Of a stretch of DNA of 64,000 nt, positions 10,085 through 22,815 are shown piece by piece. A program made the translations under genes and the position numbers. A model generated the notes under the pieces. That model made no database searches, was not told where the DNA came from, and was given only the letters and a program-made list of their open reading frames with translations. Origin of the DNA: Xiphophorus maculatus (taxonomy: Eukaryota > Chordata > Actinopteri > Cyprinodontiformes > Poeciliidae); contig NC_036447.1 of NCBI RefSeq assembly GCF_002775205.1, positions 26,146,501 to 26,210,500 on the forward strand. The letters are read 5' to 3'. How positions within the stretch are numbered: the stretch's first letter is position 1; each line of letters starts with the position of its first letter.

Positions 10085-11610
10085 ATAAATATATATATAT
10101 CGATGTCTGTATATATATTGATGTATGTACTTTGGCAAGACACTAAAAGTACTGAAACAAAATGAAGGAAGAAAAATAGTCCCGAAAATTAGACAAAAGG
10201 CAAAGAAACACATTGACAGATGAAGGAAGGTAGACTTAAACACAAAATCAAAGCAAAATGAAGTTTATCAGTTAAAGTAAGTTGTTTAAAAATGGCTACA
10301 ATGACACTCTGTTGTCACCACTCTCGAATGTCCAGTCCTGGTCCCTAATCTGAACCCCCTCGTTGGATCTCCCTGGGTGACTCTGTTGTTTCCATACTTT
10401 CTCTGCTGTTTGTACATGATGGGTTCAGTGGGTTCAGCCCAGCTATAAAAGCACCCCCCCCACACACACTTTTTCTCCCCCTGCGGCACAGGACGGAGTC
10501 TGCAGGCCCTCCTGTAGGAGGTGGAGGCCCTTTTTCGCTTCTCCTCCTATATAACTCTTTTTTTTTTGACTGTGTTTTCCTCTGCTTCCCCCTGGCTCGC
10601 TGGCTGGTTGTGGTAACAATTTTGGGCCCAACCCTGGACCCGGCAGTCATTTTTCTCCTCTTAGTTTCAAACCACCAACTAACCACTGACTCCCTGCATC
10701 CCCCTTTCCCTCCTCCTCCTCCTCCGCCGTCTCAGGAATGTCTTATTCACCTCCTCTGTGCGTCTCCGCGCTCTCATTCTGACATGATCACAACTCCCAT
10801 CTGTTTGCTGCGGCACCTGAAGGCCGGCGTGTCGACGCGGTTCAGCGAACGCGCACGTTTTGAGACACATGGAGACCCCACCCCTTCCATCAGCTTGTAC
10901 CGACCACCTGCGAGGGCATATATACACACACCCACACATACACACACACATCCATAAACCTCTCTTTCTTCTCCCTCTCTTTTCCATTATCCTCCAGAGA
11001 GCCCAGAGACGGGGTCTTCGCTTCCAAACCAAACACAGACCGAATTCCAAAAACCCCAACTCAACACCCCCCTTCCTCCATCTCGCCCTCCCACCCCTTC
11101 ATATTTGCCTCTCCACTCCCTACCCATTCCTGGCCTGTTGGTCTTCTTCTTCTTTTAACTCTAAAGTATAAAATAACAATCCATCTTTTCATCGTTTTGA
11201 AGGCAGATAAGAAAATCCACTTTTCAGACCTTTGGAAGTGATTCCCTCACAGAAAGGCAAAGGTATACCACCATAGGTGGATGACGGTCATCTGGAGCAA
11301 CAGCAAGCAACTTCCATCGCTGAAAACAGAAAACGGATTGTTTTATTCACCAAAAAAACAACACTTTTTTAACTGTCAAAAGAATGCCTGGACGCATTTT
11401 GGCAACCTACCAAAAGGAACGGAGTGAGCGCTCTTACTTTCCACCCAAAGATCCTAAGCTTGACATGTGGGTGAGAGCTAAGAAAGTAGAGGGCAGATTT
11501 CTCCTCACCCATCAAAAATCAAAAACATCATTTGCCTTCACAACTTTTTTTGAAACAGTCTAGATCTACAAGACAGGCAGCCCAAACTGAACGATGTGGT
11601 TCAAGCTACA
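10085..11610. other. intergenic, no gene seen
   Basis: Contains pyrimidine-rich and mildly CpG-bearing stretches (about 10440-10860) and a short CA-rich tract at about 10921-10951. Open frames here are low-complexity and on overlapping strands, with no family motif. A distant promoter or enhancer is possible but not shown. Confidence 0.3.
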
Positions 11611-11614
11611 GAAC

Positions 11615-11915
11615 CTGCGTTTCCATCGGCCATATTATTGCCCGATGTGACCTTCTGAAAATAAATTTGCTGAATGGAAACGCACCAATTAAAAAAAAAC
11701 TTAAAAAACTCATTTGTCCATAAAACGTTTTGGCACTAGGACGAGGTTTGGGATTTTTGGCCGTATTGAAGGTGGTTTATCTCACAAAACTGTAATGAAA
11801 ACACGTTTCCACATCGTGATCCACAACCGGATGTTGTCACTGGCGCAGAGCACAAAGAATAAGAAGACGACAGGAAGTAGTTGGAGGACGATGAGGGTTT
11901 TTGATGACTTGTTGC
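11615..11915. repeat. copy of dispersed repeat B
   Basis: Sequence with the words GTTTCCATCGG, AAATTTGCTGAATGGAAACGC, AAAACACGTTTCCAC and ATCCACAACCGGATGTTG. It is shared in rearranged form with 14395-14790, 26590-26800, 43645-43745 and 44615-44720. No coding capacity. The family is not identified. Confidence 0.45.
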
Positions 11916-12360
11916 GTGAACAAACTAATTCATGTGTGATTCTAACGCTTTCATGCACAGCGGTCACTGCAGTGGACAGATATCTAAAAGCCGTTTTCTT
12001 GTGTTTCTTGTGGACTTTTATGTTACAAATGCACAGAGACAATACACTGCCAACTACTGGCCATCCGCTGCAAGTGCAAGAATTTTTGTTGTTAAATCCA
12101 ATATGGCGGACAGACGATAAAGCAATTCAGGAATATCCAGTCCCTACTGAAGAAGATTTTTGCAGGTTAAAAACAAAATTGTGGCATTAAGTAACCTCTA
12201 GTGACTAACACTAGTGATGTATTTTCAAAATAATAACTTTGCATTTGGAGAGAATTACAAATAATCACTTAGAAAAAAGTCCTAGAAAAAACATTTTTCT
12301 ATACAAATTAAAAATGATTTTTTTTGGTAATTCTAGATTTTTTTTTATAATTAAAAAAAA

Positions 12361-12408
12361 CATCCATCCATCCATCCATCCATCCATCCATCCATCCATC
12401 CATCCATC
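12361..12408. repeat. (CATC)n microsatellite
   Basis: Twelve near-perfect CATC units. Confidence 0.95.
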
Positions 12409-12542
12409 TCATATTTAATGGAGTCTTTTTCTTTAACCTTCGTCTACGTTTCCTAACCAAAAACAAGATGGACAGGCTACAATACGCAGCTGGGATTGGT
12501 TATTATTTACTTGCTTGGCACACACACACTCACGAGGAGACC

Positions 12543-12652
<110 letters not shown>

Positions 12653-12659
12653 GAGTGAA

Positions 12660-13800
12660 AATAAATTGGGTGAATCTGCTCTGCAGAGAGGAATGTGAGA
12701 CACATGTGTTTATGTGTTCTGGGTCTGGATGACAGAAGGAATGAAAGAGGGATACTAGGAAATAAAAAAAAGAGAGAGAAATATGGAAAGAGAAAAAAAA
12801 ACCAAAGGCAAATCTGGATGGAAGTGGAAAGAAAATATTGCAAAAACTGCGTTAGCGTCCGGCACTCAGGCTATTCCTGGCCTTGTTTGGCTCCAATCGA
12901 TCGCTGGAAAGATTCACTTGTTTCCTCATTTCGGTTTTTATTTCCTTAACTTTTCCATTTTCAGTGCAAAGAGATTGTGTTTTTTTTTTTTGTTTTTTTT
13001 GCTATTTGTCTCCCCTCATTCTTTTCTTTATGTCTTAAATTTTGTTACTTTCCCCCCCAAAAAACATGTAGTGGCTGTGAATAAAATCATCGGTGGTTGG
13101 GAAATAACTATTGCTCCACTAATTGTAAGAAAAGCTGCAGGGGACAGAAGGCGACTTCTGACCTGTCTGACCAATGGTTGCAAAGAAACATTGATGGTCT
13201 TTTTTAGATGTGTTGCTGAGAGAGAGCGAGAAAAGAAACACTCAGCAATAATGTGATTTATTTTCCTTTTAAGAGAAAATTCATTTTAAGAACAGAAATA
13301 AACAAAGGTCTGCTGTTGTTACGGGTTACGTAAGTGTTTTTGTGAGAGTTGTTGCGATCTGTGATCATTTTCCGCTCTTTAAATGCAACCATTTGACACT
13401 GAGGAGAATTCAGGTTCTGACCTTCACTTTTTAAACTTTCGCTAAAAGCAGCCGTATTAATGCCTCCTGCACATTTTCACCGCTTTCCCCACAAGCCTTC
13501 ATTTGCTTTATTGGGATTTTGTGGGATGGAGCAACACAAATTAGTGCACAATAGGAAAATGGAGGCAATGCTTTCAGCCATCTTAGAAAGAAAAATCTGG
13601 AAAAACTGCATTTCTGTTTTCTCTCTATGAGCTTCACACGCGTGTAGAGATCAGTTTTTACAGATTCTTTTTCAGATTCCTCATTTGCATTGTGCTCAGT
13701 TTGATTCAGTTTGTTGAAATGGCGTCAATTCACAACATATCATCTCGAGGTACTTTAAGAAAACAAAGAAGAAGAAAAGAAATGATTACATTGAACTTTA
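12660..13800. other. intergenic, no gene seen
   Basis: A/T-rich with poly-T runs near 12978-13000. No recognisable exon or transposon. Confidence 0.35.
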
Positions 13801-13804
13801 GTAT

Positions 13805-13975
13805 ATCTGTGTATTTCTCTCCATCCATCTTCCCACCAACTCTTATTAGTTTTTATGACTGTAGGAAAACACAGCATAATCCTGCCACCGCCATGTTTCA
13901 CCTCGGAGGCGTTTTGCACGGAGCCCACAAAGTGTCATTTTGGACTCATTTGACCGGAGTGCCATATTTTGAAAG
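13805..13975 (-). mobile_element. short Tc1-like transposon remnant
   Basis: The phrases CCATCCATCTTCCCACCAAC and CCTGCCACCGCCATGTTTCAC match the antisense of the central region of fish Tc1-like transposases. Only about 170 bp remain, without ends. Confidence 0.55.
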
Positions 13976-14394
13976 CTAGCTATGTATAATTTTCCTCCCG
14001 CTACAGTTATGCACAACATTGTGTTGGTTTATCAAACTGTATTTCTTCAACAAAAAAAAAAAGACATTGTTGTGACACAATGCGAAAAACGTAGGTACGT
14101 CACTAAAGAGTAGGGAAACTTTTGCAAGACATAAAATAATTTATTACGCGTCGAGGAACTACTGACTAATTAGGAAAGCATCTGTAAAATATAGGGCATT
14201 TTCTCTTTTTAAAAAACACTGCTTATTGCCTTTTATTTCTGAGAAGTTTCAAACCAGATTTAGACCTGATTGTTGTCGAGACAAAATGGCTCAAGCTGAC
14301 ATGTCATGGTCTAACTTCTTATTGTTGTAAACATGCAAAATAGTGCAGATATAATCTGAGGTACATTAATTCATTCAAGTAAATACAGTTTTTT

Positions 14395-14770
14395 CAGACA
14401 GCAGTTCCTGTGTTTCCATTACAATTGTGCGCAAATCTTTGTCAATGTTCCTCTAATGTCTTCGCAACTGTGGTGTTTCCACTAAATACAGAAAGCAAAT
14501 AAAAACACGCCTGAATGAGTTTGTTCATGTGATCAGCCATTAAAAAATGCAACATTTTCCGTTTTCTTCCTGTCTTCTTTTTGTTTTGTGGTTTGTGCCA
14601 GTCTGGTTGTCGATCATGTGACTCGTGATGCGAAAAAAAAAGTGTTTCCATCGCAGATATGCAAAATAAACCAACTTTGATATGGCAAAAAAACAAAAAA
14701 GGCACGTCATTATAGTGGCAAAAATTTTTTAGCGGAAAAAATGGATGTGTTTCCATTAAGCAAATTTATT
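14395..14770. repeat. copy of dispersed repeat B
   Basis: Shares GTGTTTCCATTA, GCGAAAAAAAAAGTGTTTCC, CATGTGACTCGTGATGCG and AATAAACCAACTTTGATA with the copy at 26590-26800. Non-coding. Confidence 0.5.
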
Positions 14771-15115
14771 TTCAGTGTCAGATTATATGGCCAGTGGGAA
14801 CGCAGCTAGAGTTAGTGATGGAGTTCAGCAGGGTTCTGTTCTTGGATCAATAAGTTTTTGCTTTATACATCACATCCTTACATTATGTTATCTAACAGAT
14901 AACCACCTGATCCCAACGCCAAAACGTTTTATCGAAAAGTGGGAGGTTTCTCCAAAATTGGCACGTTTCAGTAAAGTGAATTTATTTTCACAATGTCAAA
15001 TTATGTGGCCAGTGAAAATGCAACCAGACACAATAATGGAGTTCAGCAGGGTTCTGTGCTTAGATCGACACTTTTTTTTTTATACATCACATCCTTATAT
15101 TATATTTACATTACA
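14771..15115 (+). mobile_element. tandemly duplicated LINE reverse-transcriptase scrap
   Basis: Two related segments about 215 bp apart (14771-14890 and 14987-15110) both read GGAGTTCAGCAGGGTTCTGT, then TATACATCACATCCTTA. In frame they encode NGVQQGSVL, close to the GVPQGSVLGP motif of LINE reverse transcriptases. Each is preceded by the repeat-B word AATTTATTTTC. Both are too short and broken to be functional. Confidence 0.5.
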
Positions 15116-15199
15116 TTACCAAACCTAATAGTATACATGTGTATTCTTGTCCATACGATCCTACAATCTATAATTTCCTTTTATGTAGTTATGAATGGC

Positions 15200-18100
15200 T
15201 TTTAGTAATCTCTCTTGCTTGTGCTGCTGTGTGGGTCTGTGGCGTCACGTTACATAACAAAGTGGCCACCACTCCTTGATCTGCTCTCTCCAGCCACATC
15301 ACCTTACGCAATTTTCCCTTTTCACAGTTGGCATCCACGTCCTGGTGCTTTTGTGTCTCTCTGTGGCCCTTTCCTGCGCTCTCACCTCCAGTCAGTCCAG
15401 GCAGATTGTCGCCTTTCCTGAGTCTGCTCCGTGCTTTTGTGTCCGTCTGTGTCTCTTTCCTGTCCTCGCCGCCGCAGCTGGTTGATGAAGACGGGGCGCT
15501 TCCCGAGTCGGGTTCTCCTGGAGGTTTCCTGTGAAAAGAGAGTTCTAGTTTTTTTTTTTACTATCGCCTGTCAGCTCAAGCACACGAGTGATTGTTGACC
15601 AAACTGACGCTGCTCATTTCCTTACCCGTTGCACATCTTAAAAGCGCTCACACCGACCTTGGGTCTGTTGAATTACACGGAGTATGACAGGGTTAAATCG
15701 AGCAAGAGGAAGAATAAAGGTGTGTTGGATTTATTTGGTTAAATACACAACAGGCGGGGAAAATACCAGGTCAGATAAGCTGAAGAACAGGAACAGAAAT
15801 GCATGAAAAGCAACATGTGCTGTTTTTTGTGGATAGCTTAATTGACAATAAAGATTATTATCTTCATTGTGTTTTGATATTCTGTTGAAAAATCTCTTTA
15901 CTTCTTCATTTGGGTCTTTTTTTTTGTGCTCAATTTGAAGCGCTACTGAAACCTGTACACTTCAGTATGCTGCTGTCTGGTTGAGCTAAAACAGAACGAA
16001 TGGGGCCCTGTGCTTGTCCCCAAGGTCCAAGCGGCTAGCGTCACGCTGTTGACTCTGTTGGTTCTGATGTTTTCTCGACTCTCTTTGTTGTGGTGTTGTG
16101 GTGTTGGATGTCCTGCCGTTTAAGAGTTACGTGCTGGAACACTGCGCTCCTTAGCTCAGTTCATGAACCTTTTGCATCTTAACAGGTTAAAAATACTGAA
16201 ATACTCACCCTGAAAGTTTTCTATAAAAATGCGTAAATATTTTTATGTCCCCATGTGGCTAAGAGGTCCAATCTGTGTTGTCATTAGGTAAAGTCATAGA
16301 TTCCAATGGTTGCATGTGGACTACCTTTAGTGGCAGCAGAAAATAAACTGTTATATTCCTTTGGTAAGCATAAAAATTGTCCGCCTGTGTGGTCGTCCAT
16401 TTACCTCTGAAGTCAGGGCTTTAATGTGGGAATGTCAATAAACTCAACTGTTTATTAGTTCTAAGTTCAGAAGCCAGTGGGATTTGCTCTGAGCAACGAC
16501 CAGGCTAACCACCATTAGCAATACATGCTAATAGTTATTGCGCTTGTTGTACTTTCAAACGCCGCAGCGACGCGTTTGTTAAAATAAATTTTTGCAGTTT
16601 GGAATATTTTAATGAGAAACAACACTTAGAAGTGCAAAGAAACAGTTTTTTTTTTTTTTTGCCTACGTCTCTCCTTTCGTTTGATAGAGGAGGCCATGTT
16701 TCATTTTGAGGTTCTGATTCTCAAGAATTCAATTTTCCCACTCAGAACACCAACATCTAGAGATGTCGGTGTCCATTTCTTATTTGTCCAAAGAAAATCT
16801 CAGAAGTTTTGACTTCTGAGTAAAAGCTACTTTAAAACTGCGTCCTTAAACCAATCAAACGGTGCCAGTACACAATGTTTTTGCTGTTGTTTTTGTGGCA
16901 TAACTTGACAACCTGAAATACTCAAAGTCCTGTTGCAGCACTGTTTCCAAATGTCTCACAAGACGGTTGTAGTTAGAAAATGTGATGTCAACCAGATGTT
17001 AACATGCTAGGAAAAGAATAATTCGACTAGTTTCAACGCCCCCGATAATATGTCCATGTTTCTTTGGCGCTAGCTTGTCTATTGCAACAAATTGTTTTCC
17101 ATTAACATGTAATGTGTAGGTGTGCTAAATTGACCAGTTTTCAAGTTCAACTTGTTTCATAATCAAAACATGTGGTGATCCTGTTGATCGTTGTTTAAGT
17201 TTAGTTTGAATTTAAAGAACTTGTTCTCCCTTAATTTGACTCGGTTTGTGTTTTATAGCTTCTCTGTTGGATGATTTTAACCTTTTAAGTTGCTGTACCG
17301 TCTTTTAAAATGCGCGGAAGGTCAGTAAAACTGTTTTTAAGAGGAAAATAGGCCCCTTCTCGTAAGGCTACTCCCCCACTCCTCTGGCCCTGACAACCTC
17401 CACCACTCCCTTTCTAAGGGGTGAAGACGCCAGTGTCAGTGCGAGACAATCTACAGGCTCTACTGGTGACTATTGCATACTCGGTCTGCAGAGTTGCATC
17501 ATTTAGCTCTGCCGAGATGCAAGAGAGCCAGACGGAGAGAGGGTGGGAGGGAAGAACTGAGACAAATAATGGGAAAAGTGTGAGGAGAGGAAAGGGTGGG
17601 AGTCCATGTCCTGCGTTTTCTGTTTGAGGTTTTCACCTCCTCCTCTATCGCTTGTTTTCCTGTGGCAGCCATATTTTACGTCATGAGGGAAGGTCAGCAT
17701 CCTGGACGTTGGCACTGACATCATACTGAGAAACAGACCTGACATAATAAAAGACAGTCCGTTTATACCGTGGTTCTCGCTGACACCGGGACTTGGACGA
17801 GCCAAAACGTTAGTAGTTCTTGCCGTTTGCCTTATCAAGACCTTGAAAGTGAAACACACTGGATAGAGATTTAAACTGTCAACATGTATATCTGGGAATT
17901 ACATTCAACCCAACTTAACAGTCTTTCAGCTCCAGGTTTGAAACGCGGTGGGATTTGTTGGTTTATAACCTGTTTCTAAACTAGTCACTATTAGCATCCT
18001 AAACCAGAAACATTTTCTTGCTTTTAGACATTTGATCAACATGCTTAGAGATGGAAGTTGCAACAAGCATACTGAGTGTGTGAACAACTAAATGAGTGAC

Positions 18101-18415
18101 ACGTTGCAGAGAGTGCAAACAAATCTGTATTTTCTCTTTCATCTACACTCATTTTTATATGCATTGGCAGGTAGCCATGTTGGATTTTCAGACGATGGTG
18201 CTGGTGATAAAACCAGATTCTAGTGACCTTTCTGGAAATTTCCGCTTCTAAATGAGTGGACTGGATAATTAAATAGTTTTCTACAATGACTCAAGCACTG
18301 ACATTAGAATAGTTTTTTGTTTTTGTGAGCTGAGAGTCACTTCTTCTATAGTTTCAGACCAAACTCTGGATCAGAAGATGCAGGTGCTGCTCTGATCTGT
18401 TGCCAAACTCTTGAT
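15200..18415. other. intergenic, no gene seen
   Basis: Over 3 kb with no convincing exon, RNA gene or recognised transposon. A poly-T run lies at about 16647-16660. Short open frames are T- or S/P-rich with no motif. Confidence 0.35.
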
Positions 18416-18419
18416 TTAC

Positions 18420-19260
18420 TAATCTGCTTTGGTTCCAACCCTCACCTATGAATATGAAATATGGGTCATAACATAAAGAATGAATGACTGGCAGCTGAAA
18501 CGATCTTCCTCTGAATGGTGGCCATATTCAGTCATAGAGATGAGGGGTGAGAAGTCAGGTGGTCTGGACATCTGCTTCTCTAAAGGAGGTTTTCCAAGCA
18601 GGCCCCTCAATTATAATACCCTGGGGAAAACCTTCCCCTACCCTGGAAATGGTTTGTGAAAAATCTTGCAGAAGTGGAAAACAATCTATGCTTTGGTGGA
18701 TAATTCAACTGCAGCCTTCCACCAATTAAAGATTGACCATCAGAGGCAATAGTTCTTAACAAGACAAATGGTAGACTGCTTCCTCCAAGTCAATGTCGAG
18801 TGTTTGAGTCAAATGGAGACATTCAGGTGTCTTAGTGTCTTGTTATCGATAGCATGGAGCCAGAGGTCAAATGAAGGATCAGGCCTTCAAATGCAGCACT
18901 GAGAAACACAGGTGAATCAGAGCTAAGCTCTGTTTTTACCAGCCCATGTTGTGGGATATGGATTATAGCTGAATGATCTTGGATACAAGCGGCTGAACCG
19001 AGCTTCCTCTGTATGATGGCCAGGGATGAGATCAGAGAAACACTCGGCTTCAAAGAGAGTCAGCTAAGGTAGTTTGGGTATTTGATCGGAATGAGTCCTG
19101 GACGTCGACCCCTGGAGGTTTTCCATGCGAGATCAACTAATAAGAAGACTCATGGGCAGGGCCTGGAGCTTTCTCGAGAGATTATATGCTGTTTCTGAAC
19201 AGAGAACATCTTGGAATACCCCAGAATGAGTGATTGGAAAGTGTCATTAGGGAGGCAAAG
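18420..19260 (+). mobile_element. decayed LINE 3' ends (Rex3/RTE-like)
   Basis: The plus strand has degraded words of the LINE 3' coding end found intact at 43832-44491: CTATGAATATGAAATATGGGTCAT (YGHELWVM-like), GATACAAGCGGCTGAACCGAGCTTCC, GTCAGCTAAGGTAGTTTGGG and GAGTCCTGGACG. The segment ends in a GGAT repeat tail at 19261-19302, as expected for this LINE. It appears to hold two overlapping or rearranged copies. No frame is open. Confidence 0.55.
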
Positions 19261-19302
19261 GATGGATGGATGGATGGATGGATGGATGGATGGATGGATG
19301 GA
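19261..19302. repeat. (GGAT)n tail of a LINE
   Basis: About ten GGAT units directly after decayed LINE sequence; the tetranucleotide 3' tail of the Rex3-like element. Confidence 0.85.
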
Positions 19303-20640
19303 ATCTTAACACAACAAACTGAAAAAATGGCAAGTCATGCAGCCAATCAGTTTTAAAATGACTGGATTACCTGGACTTGACATGATGGTACTTGTTCCAT
19401 AAAAAAAACGAAAACCGTCAAGTCTTACTCATTCAGAAATTATATTCACTGGGTTACAATATCTCACGCAAGAAATAACACACCACTTCCCTAGTCTGTC
19501 TGCTGGCTTCCAAAAGTTATGCCTTGCTTGAATTATGTTTTCACTCTATTTCTCCTCACTCTGTGGTTTGAGCAGACTGCCCCCCCTTCACGACTCCCAT
19601 TGTGATTCTACCCATTACCACTCATTTAGTCCTTTTGTTTGTGCCCAGTACTCTTCAAGCAGGTATCCAATTTCAAAGTCTCGTGCGGACACTTCGGACC
19701 TTTGTAAATGCCCTCTTTCTTCTTGCCTCTTTATGCCTTCAGATCACAGAAACACAGGCCCCACGCCTCCCTCTGTGATCCTTGCAGTTGCAGGGACATT
19801 CTGAAATTCCTTAAAAGGACTTGCACTGGAAAGATCAAAGAACATCACTTCTAAAAATTGAACATTGACTTTTTTTTTGAACGACTTGACGAGCTGTCGT
19901 TGATCCCAATCTCCCTCAACCCTTCTTTGCTTGGCACATCAAGGAATCTTGGCCATTTTCGTCCCACACTTTTATAGAGTTCTAACAGAACGTATTAAGT
20001 TTCACTTATAAAACATTACATGCGGCGCTATGTACATAAAGCAATAGGCAAAGCTGCAAACACACACATGATCCAAGAAACTGGAAAGGAATGAAAGAAG
20101 GGAGTTAAAAATGCACTGGAGAATAAAGTATGTGAAAGAGGCGAGGGGAGGGCAGGGGGGAGAGAGGAGTGGGAGGAGCGGGGAACAGGAGAGGTATGCT
20201 CTGCTGGTGAATTGGGAGAGGAAAACCACAGGAAGGAGTTAGAGGGAGGGAAGACAAGAGAGGAGGGAGTAGAAAAAAATTACAGGGAGGGAGAGGCCAG
20301 ACCAGGGCGACCGTAGAAGCAAATGTTTCCTGTGAGAGGAGGAAAGCCTGATGAGTGTGTGCGTTGTACCTGAGGACTCCATTAAGTGTGACATGTCATG
20401 GATGTTTTAACTGTGTAGGAGTTCATGAGAAAAAGGCTCATGTGCTTTGTGGTGTCTCAAAGCTAACCTTGCGGAGGTTTCTAGAGATGTGCTCACCTAA
20501 ACGTTTGCAGGCCTTAGAGTTTGAGAGCGTACATTTGCAGGACCAAATGCAGTATTCTTAAATGCAAGTTTTCTCGTAGTCACAGTCTGTGCTCTGCTAG
20601 GGATGGAAGTTGTTAGACATGTTGCAGGTCTTTGAGGGGG
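19303..20640. other. intergenic, no gene seen
   Basis: No recognisable exon or transposon. A purine-rich (GGGAGGA-type) stretch runs through about 20130-20340. Confidence 0.35.
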
Positions 20641-20654
20641 AAAGCTGCTGGAGG

Positions 20655-20897
20655 TTAGAGGTTTAGGCATTGCTGAGAGTCTTTCCGGCGTAGCGTGACT
20701 CTGGTGGGCGTGCGTGTCTGGACGCAGGTGGCGAAGGTTACGACGGCGTATGTGCGTGCCGCAACGGTGCTCCCAAGCAGCAGTCCGTATGCGAGTGTGC
20801 GCATGAGAAAAGTCAGCGAGGTTGCAGCAGAACGAGAAACCAGTGCGGTGAAGAAGTTGGCAAAGACAGCAGCCGGGACCCTAAACACTGACTTCAT
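20655..20897 (-). CDS. doubtful small membrane-like ORF, 80 residues
   Basis: An 80-codon minus-strand ORF in a locally G+C- and CpG-rich patch inside A/T-rich DNA. The start context is ACCACAATGA. The product is hydrophobic in its first two thirds, with possible membrane segments around residues 6-20 and 27-57, then a basic, polar tail ending in QQCLNL. Codon third positions are mostly C or G on this strand (for example GCC AAC TTC TTC ACC), which is the main hint of coding. I recognise no family. The plus strand also has an open 70-codon frame here, so the ORF may be a by-product of base composition. Confidence 0.25.
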   Translation of the reverse strand: MKSVFRVPAAVFANFFTALVSRSAATSLTFLMRTLAYGLLLGSTVAARTYAVVTFATCVQTRTPTRVTLRRKDSQQCLNL

Positions 20898-20984
20898 TGT
20901 GGTTTAGCCTCTGCCTTATATTCTGCCGGGGGATTGTGTCAGTGATTGCGGAAGAATTTGTGGCAACAGCGAGTTTCTGGGAGC

Positions 20985-21070
20985 CCGAGGGAGGAGGCGT
21001 GCATGTGGCTGGGAGGTTGCTGGTTCGAATCCAGCCAGTATATAAAAAAAAAAGTAAATCATAAATATCG
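20985..21070 (+). mobile_element. possible tRNA-derived SINE fragment
   Basis: Contains GCTGGTTCGAATCCAGC (about 21019-21035), a perfect T-arm: five paired bases enclosing TTCGAAT, matching the pol III B box GGTTCGANTCC. No complete tRNA cloverleaf or A box is evident upstream, and an A-run follows. This fits a tRNA-derived SINE head, not a tRNA gene. Confidence 0.4.
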
Positions 21071-21079
21071 TTGCTGCCA

Positions 21080-22810
21080 GCTGTCATTAGCGAGCCGTGC
21101 AGCGGGACACCCAGTCGAGGTTTAGCAGCTGTGTCGCAAAAAAACCCCCAACCTACGTTCAAACATAGGTGTCTGGCGCCATTTAAGAGGCTGAAAAACT
21201 TGTGTCCAGAAAAAACAGATGGCTGCTGAAACTTTTCCACTTGGGGTGCAGGGTTTCAAGTAAAAGTTAAAAAAAAAAAAGTTTCCAAGACAGATTTGAT
21301 GGCAAATTTTGAAGAAAAACCAAAGCAATAACGGTTCAAATTCTGACTTTGCTTCTTTGCGTTTTAGAAAGGCTGGATTGTCACTCCTCTGCTTTGCCTC
21401 GTTGGTCTTATTGTGACGTTCCAGGATGGAATTTGGAATAAACATCTGAGTGTAATCTAAAGTTGGCATGGCGGACTGGGCTGCATTAGTCAACAATGTG
21501 AGCAATGGTGGACTAATGAGTTTTTTTTCTCTCTCTCTTTAGAGCTGCGTTTTGTTGTAGCTTTCCTCTTCATCTAATAGAAAATATGCGGGCCGATGGG
21601 GGTTTAAACGCAGGTCAACTTCCAGTTTTTGCAGAATCACAAAGTCAGTTTTCTTCTTAAACGGTGCCATCATCGTAACATTTTGTCCTGAAAACATAAT
21701 ACGCTCTGGAGTAGGTTTAGTCCAGAGGAGGAACATTTCGAAATATGAGTGCCACCTTAAACATTTCCCCCCATAAAAAGTAACGGCCAAGAATCTTTAA
21801 TCTCCCCTGGGCTGTTTCTTGTGATTGTACCAGCTTGAGTGCTCAGTCTACCGCTTGCAAGAGTGTTGCAAAGTGTGAGGGAGGGAAAAATGCTGCCCTC
21901 GATTAGATAAAAAACCTGGGAGAGAGATTCCTTTAGCAGTATCCTCTCTCTATGGTTACTTCTAACCCTATTGAGGATTTTTTTTTTAATTTCAAGGATT
22001 CATGAATCCTGCATTCACTCACCTGCTTTGTGGCATGGGAGAGATTATATAGAAACTCTGAGGGTGAATGAATTCCAGTGTTCTGCAGCTTCCGATTATG
22101 TTTTCCTAGAGATTTCATCCTGAAGGAAAATTCAGTTGAATCCAAATTATAGGGGAAGTCGCTAACATTAAAATAAAACATGTTGTTTTTTTATGTGTAG
22201 GTTGAACTTACCCCATATCTCTCAAACTCTCAAAATGAGTAAAAATCTCCTTCCCGGGGATATTTTGTGACTTTGAGTCTTATCATGACATCCATCCATT
22301 TTCCATTTTTTCAGGCTGGTGCCGATTGGTCGAGAGACGGATTACGTCCATGTTCCATGTGTTTTCAATCCTCCATACATTTTTAGAAACGTCAGTCTGC
22401 ACAACTAAAGAATGTAAAGGCAAAACTCTTTTCCCTCTCTCCAATATAATCTCTGGAAAACTGGGTCTGGAAAAGTCTGGAATTTCTCCACAAAAGCTGT
22501 GTAGGAACCCTGCATAAATGACGAGAGGCAGCTCAGAGAGTTGGGACAGAAGCAAATTTAAGACCCACTAAATATAAAAGGTGGTGAATATTAGGTTCCA
22601 AACAGGCCAATGTCCTTGGACATGTTCTTAACACTGCTACTGCAATAACAATATATTGTCAATATGTTGTTCAGCCAAAGCAATCACTGCCGGTACTGTT
22701 ATGGTCACAATATGACTTTACGACAACCAGAAGTGTTCAATAAAACCGTTTAACTAATTCATCTCGACGCCTTAAGGGAGAAATGACCGCAGAGTTAAAA
22801 GTATAAAAGT
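21080..22810. other. intergenic, no gene seen
   Basis: No recognisable exon, RNA gene or transposon. Short open frames have no family motif. Confidence 0.35.
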
Positions 22811-22815
22811 TTTAA

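Noticed and set aside
21010..21040. tRNA gene, from the perfect T-arm
   Set aside because: No acceptor stem, D-arm or anticodon arm could be built around it. A SINE remnant is the better reading.
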